Assembly (NCBI GenBank): GCA_964426915.1
Contig: CAYRTD010000040.1
Location: 1 to 26,260 of the forward strand
Length of the DNA stretch: 26,260 nucleotides
Direction: 5' to 3'
Origin: CAYRTD01 sp964426915
Lineage (GTDB): Bacteria; Bacteroidota; Bacteroidia; Bacteroidales; GCA-2748055
The notes under the pieces are model-generated. The model had not been told where the DNA came from. It did not search any database and was given only the letters and a program-made list of their open reading frames with translations. Every line of letters begins with the position of its first letter. Position 1 is the stretch's first letter. Shown in pieces: positions 23,884 through 26,260 of the stretch. The translations under genes were made by a program, and so were the position numbers.

Positions 23884-25023
23884 ATGAAAGAAAATCCTTT
23901 TCCCATAACGAGTTATAAGGGACCAGAATATTTTTGTAACAGGCAGGAAGAAACTTCTCTGTTAAAGGAAGCTTTACAGAACGGAAGGAATATTACCCTC
24001 TTTTCTCCCAGGAGGATGGGAAAAACGGGTTTAATTCATCATCTTTTCCATAATTTAAAGGATGAGAATTGCAATACTGTCTATACAGATATTTTTGGTA
24101 CAGAGGATCTAAACGGGTTCATCAACAGGCTGGCAAATGCTGTTCTTTCAGCAATTTCCGGTAAAAAGGAAAATATTATTACCAGAACCCTGGAGATTTT
24201 CGGGAGATTGCGTCCGCAAATTTCCTATAATGAACTTAGTGGAATGCCACAGGTCTCTTTCGCTTTGCAAAATGAGGCAGAAAAACAGGCCACATTAAAT
24301 GAAATATTTACCATACTTGAACAACAAAAGCTGTTGAATTTTATTGCGATCGATGAATTTCAGCAAATATCCCGTTACCCGGAAACGAACACAGAGCAGT
24401 TGCTTCGCTCTTATATCCAGCATTTAAAAAACACTTACTTCATATTTTCCGGCAGCCAGCGCCATTTACTGACTCCTATGTTTTCAGATCCTAAACGGGC
24501 TTTTTATCAGAGTAGCAGCTTCCTGTCCCTGGGTAAACTGGATTTTCAAGTCTACAAAAGCTTCATAAAGGCTCAGTTTGAACAGAATAATCAAAAAATA
24601 AAGGATGAAAATGTTGATTTCATTCTTGAGTGGACAAAGTCCTATACCTTTTACACACAGTATCTGTGTAACAGGGTCTTCTCCAAACGACAGAAGTTGA
24701 TTACGGATGATCTCATCCGCAATTGCATAGAGGAAATATTTACTGAGCGTGAAACGGTATTTTATAACTACCGGAATTTACTCTCCCACCATCAGTATCG
24801 CCTTTTATCGGCTGTAGCTCTGGAAAAACAGGTGAGTGAACCAACCGGACAGGCTTTTATGAAAAAATTTGATCTAAGCAATGCTTCGACCGTAAGGAAA
24901 AGCCTTAAAGCGTTAATAAATAAAGAAATGATATATGAAATTCCGGGGGAAGAGAAAGCTAGCTACCAGGTATATGACGTTTTTCTGTTACAATGGTTCC
25001 GCTGGAAAAGAGGGTTAGGGTGA
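23884..25023 (+). CDS. P-loop ATPase of the archaeal-ATPase (GPRRMGKS-type) family
   Basis: A 379-residue protein. Walker A is SPRRMGKT (41-48) after the R-QEE-x-L helix typical of this family. Walker B is FIAIDEFQQIS (153-163), with D157/E158. A sensor-like segment FIFSGSQRHLL follows, and the C-terminal part (about 300-375) looks like a winged helix, with TGQAFMKKF, STVRKSLKALINKEMI and a closing W-rich tail. This is the group of STAND/AAA-like ATPases common in Bacteroidota and archaea, often present in many paralogues per genome and of unknown cellular role. The start is supported by a consensus promoter 5 nt upstream. The gene stands alone, with no obvious partner such as a nuclease or toxin. 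Confidence 0.85.
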   Translation: MKENPFPITSYKGPEYFCNRQEETSLLKEALQNGRNITLFSPRRMGKTGLIHHLFHNLKDENCNTVYTDIFGTEDLNGFINRLANAVLSAISGKKENIITRTLEIFGRLRPQISYNELSGMPQVSFALQNEAEKQATLNEIFTILEQQKLLNFIAIDEFQQISRYPETNTEQLLRSYIQHLKNTYFIFSGSQRHLLTPMFSDPKRAFYQSSSFLSLGKLDFQVYKSFIKAQFEQNNQKIKDENVDFILEWTKSYTFYTQYLCNRVFSKRQKLITDDLIRNCIEEIFTERETVFYNYRNLLSHHQYRLLSAVALEKQVSEPTGQAFMKKFDLSNASTVRKSLKALINKEMIYEIPGEEKASYQVYDVFLLQWFRWKRGLG

Positions 25024-25073
25024 TTTTTCCTCCCCCGAACGTAGCGACTCCTCCATCAAAAACCTCCCCAAAA

Positions 25074-25104
25074 TTTGAAATAACCCCATTAAGCTCGTAA
25101 TTTG
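25074..25104 (+). promoter_or_regulatory. Probable promoter of the aldo/keto reductase gene
   Basis: TTTG (25074-25077) and TAATTTG (25098-25104) are separated by 20 nt. The -7 element is one base shorter than TAnnTTTG, and the longer spacer compensates. The leader to ATG 25138 is about 28 nt. Confidence 0.4.
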
Positions 25105-25137
25105 TACCAGGAAAAGTGAAATAAAAATTCCCAAGCC

Positions 25138-26139
25138 ATGAAAAAAAACATAACCCGCAGAAAATTCGTCAGGACCAGTCTCGCAGCAACAGCAGGTATT
25201 GCACTGGCATCAGCCACCGACTTACATAAATTCAGGAATCCTTATGACCCTAAAGGCTTACCCACCCGACCCCTCGGTAAAACAGGCCTGCATGTTCCCC
25301 TGCTTGGCTTCGGTTGTGGCAGCCGCTGGATGGCATTACAGGACGATGACAAGGCACTTCAAATCCTGGAACATGCCCTCAATAATGGCATATATTATTG
25401 GGATACTGCTGCAAACTACGGAAATGAAATGATATCAAGTGAAGAACGGGTAGGCAGACTCCTGAAAGATAAACGAGAAGAGGTTATCCTAGTAAGTAAA
25501 ACTCACGAACGCGAAGCAGACCGGGCAAAAGAATGTATTGAAAGGAGCCTCGAACGCCTGCAGACCGATTACATTGATATTATGCATGTTCACGGTATCA
25601 AAAACGTAGAAGATGCCGAAAGTCTTGGAAATAAAGGAAAGGTACTGGAAGTATTGCATGATTATCGCGACCAGGGGATTATCAAACATATAGGCTTTAC
25701 CGGACACTCCTCTGCAGAGGGCATGAAAAGAGCCGCCATGCTCTACGATTTTGAGGTAATGATGATCGCCATGAACCACCAGGTAAAAAGTGGAAAAGAA
25801 CAATTCGAGGAACATGCCGTTCCTTATGCAGCAAAAAAAGGCATGGGTGTGGTAGCCATGAAGGTTATCCGTCCCCGCGAAACCGTTCAGGGCATTGATC
25901 CCGCTATGTTATTGAGATATTCCCTCAGTCTGGATAACATCAGCATAGCAAACATTGGTACGGACAGCATGGAAGTCCTGAACGAGAATCTGAAAGTAGT
26001 CCGTGATTTTAAACCTCTTAATAATAACCAGATGCAGGAAATCGAAGCTGCGCTCGATCCATTTATAAGGCACAAAGACCTGGAGTGGATGCAGCCGGGG
26101 TATGTGGATGGGATAGTTGGAGTGGGGCATTTGGGGTAG
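25138..26139 (+). CDS. Tat-exported aldo/keto reductase
   Basis: A 333-residue protein. The N terminus ITRRKFVRTSLAATAGIALASA carries a twin-arginine motif (R7-R8) and a hydrophobic stretch, so it is predicted to fold in the cytoplasm and be exported by Tat. The AKR barrel begins near residue 43 (RPLGKTGLHVPLLGFG). The catalytic tetrad is D89 and Y94 in YWDTAANYG, K121 in VSKTH and H152 in MHVHG. NAD(P)H-dependent reduction of a carbonyl is expected; the substrate is unknown. The C-terminal Cys-rich ferredoxin extension of some oxidoreductases is absent. Such Tat-signal AKRs are common in Bacteroidota and Planctomycetes, often in sugar-degradation contexts, but no glycoside hydrolase is nearby. 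A tandem repeat begins 11 bp after the stop codon. Confidence 0.92.
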   Translation: MKKNITRRKFVRTSLAATAGIALASATDLHKFRNPYDPKGLPTRPLGKTGLHVPLLGFGCGSRWMALQDDDKALQILEHALNNGIYYWDTAANYGNEMISSEERVGRLLKDKREEVILVSKTHEREADRAKECIERSLERLQTDYIDIMHVHGIKNVEDAESLGNKGKVLEVLHDYRDQGIIKHIGFTGHSSAEGMKRAAMLYDFEVMMIAMNHQVKSGKEQFEEHAVPYAAKKGMGVVAMKVIRPRETVQGIDPAMLLRYSLSLDNISIANIGTDSMEVLNENLKVVRDFKPLNNNQMQEIEAALDPFIRHKDLEWMQPGYVDGIVGVGHLG

Positions 26140-26149
26140 GGGTGATGGT

Positions 26150-26260
26150 TTATGGGTTTAATCGTTTATCGTTTATCGTTTATGGGTTTATGGGTTGATG
26201 GGTTGATGGGTTGATGGGTTTATGGGTTGATGGGTTGATGGGTTGATGGGTTGATGGGTT
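26150..26260 (+). repeat. Tandem short repeats (7-mer then 8-mer), truncated by the window edge
   Basis: Three copies of ATCGTTT lie at 26161-26181. Nearly ten copies of the octamer ATGGGTTG (variant ATGGGTTT at the first and fifth units) fill 26182-26260. The array continues past the window. It is intergenic and non-coding. The arrangement suits slippage or expansion. It is not a CRISPR array, as there are no spacers. Confidence 0.9.

Noticed and set aside
26182..26260. Possible CRISPR array because of regular repeats.
   Set aside because: The unit is 8 bp with no spacers, and no cas gene is present; it is a simple tandem repeat.

Overview
The window looks like a Bacteroidota chromosome, probably class Bacteroidia and possibly an environmental or marine lineage. 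The evidence is AT-rich DNA, several -33 TTTG / -7 TAnnTTTG promoters of the Bacteroidota type, a Bacteroidales-style ABC-F protein with a degenerate second ATP site, a Tricorn protease homologue, a twin-arginine aldo/keto reductase, and abundant intergenic inverted repeats. No tRNA, rRNA, CRISPR array, integrase or transposase gene was seen. The species cannot be named from this sequence.

Layout, left to right. 1-8.7 kb: a repeat remnant, a small hypothetical gene, a CbpA-type J-domain co-chaperone (-), a pirin (+), a CPA2 cation/proton antiporter (-), an ABC-F protein (+) and a LarA-type nickel racemase (-). 8.8-12.0 kb: one large Tricorn protease homologue (-). 12.3-15.7 kb: a three-gene minus-strand cluster read in the order methyltransferase, six-TM hybrid histidine kinase, lone receiver. 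16.2-19.5 kb: an outer-membrane beta-barrel (-), a dual CDGSH iron-sulfur protein (+), a gene fragment, a macrodomain protein (-) and a phosphoribosyltransferase (-). 19.7-20.2 kb: a frameshifted Cys/Gly-rich peptide that resembles a RiPP precursor. 20.2-26.3 kb: a very large histidine kinase with two periplasmic solute-binding domains (-), a P-loop ATPase of the archaeal-ATPase type (+), a Tat-exported aldo/keto reductase (+), and a tandem octamer array that runs off the window.

The most interesting system is the 12.3-15.7 kb cluster. The methyltransferase resembles PhcB, the enzyme making the 3-hydroxypalmitate methyl ester signal of Ralstonia. It is followed by a multi-TM hybrid kinase and a receiver, the same gene order as phcB-phcS-phcR/Q. 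A 121-bp MITE-like element with terminal inverted repeats and a 6-bp target duplication sits exactly on the methyltransferase stop codon. Removing it in silico restores a TAA stop and a 10-bp gap to the kinase start, so a tight operon appears to have been split by the insertion. A second repeat, bounded by a 5-bp direct repeat, lies about 18 bp upstream of the methyltransferase start.

The second theme is dispersed structured repeats. There are two or three copies of the MITE, shared sub-modules in at least five intergenic places, two giant perfect hairpins with a common core, and a pair of smaller related hairpins. No transposase gene is present, so any mobilising enzyme must lie elsewhere.
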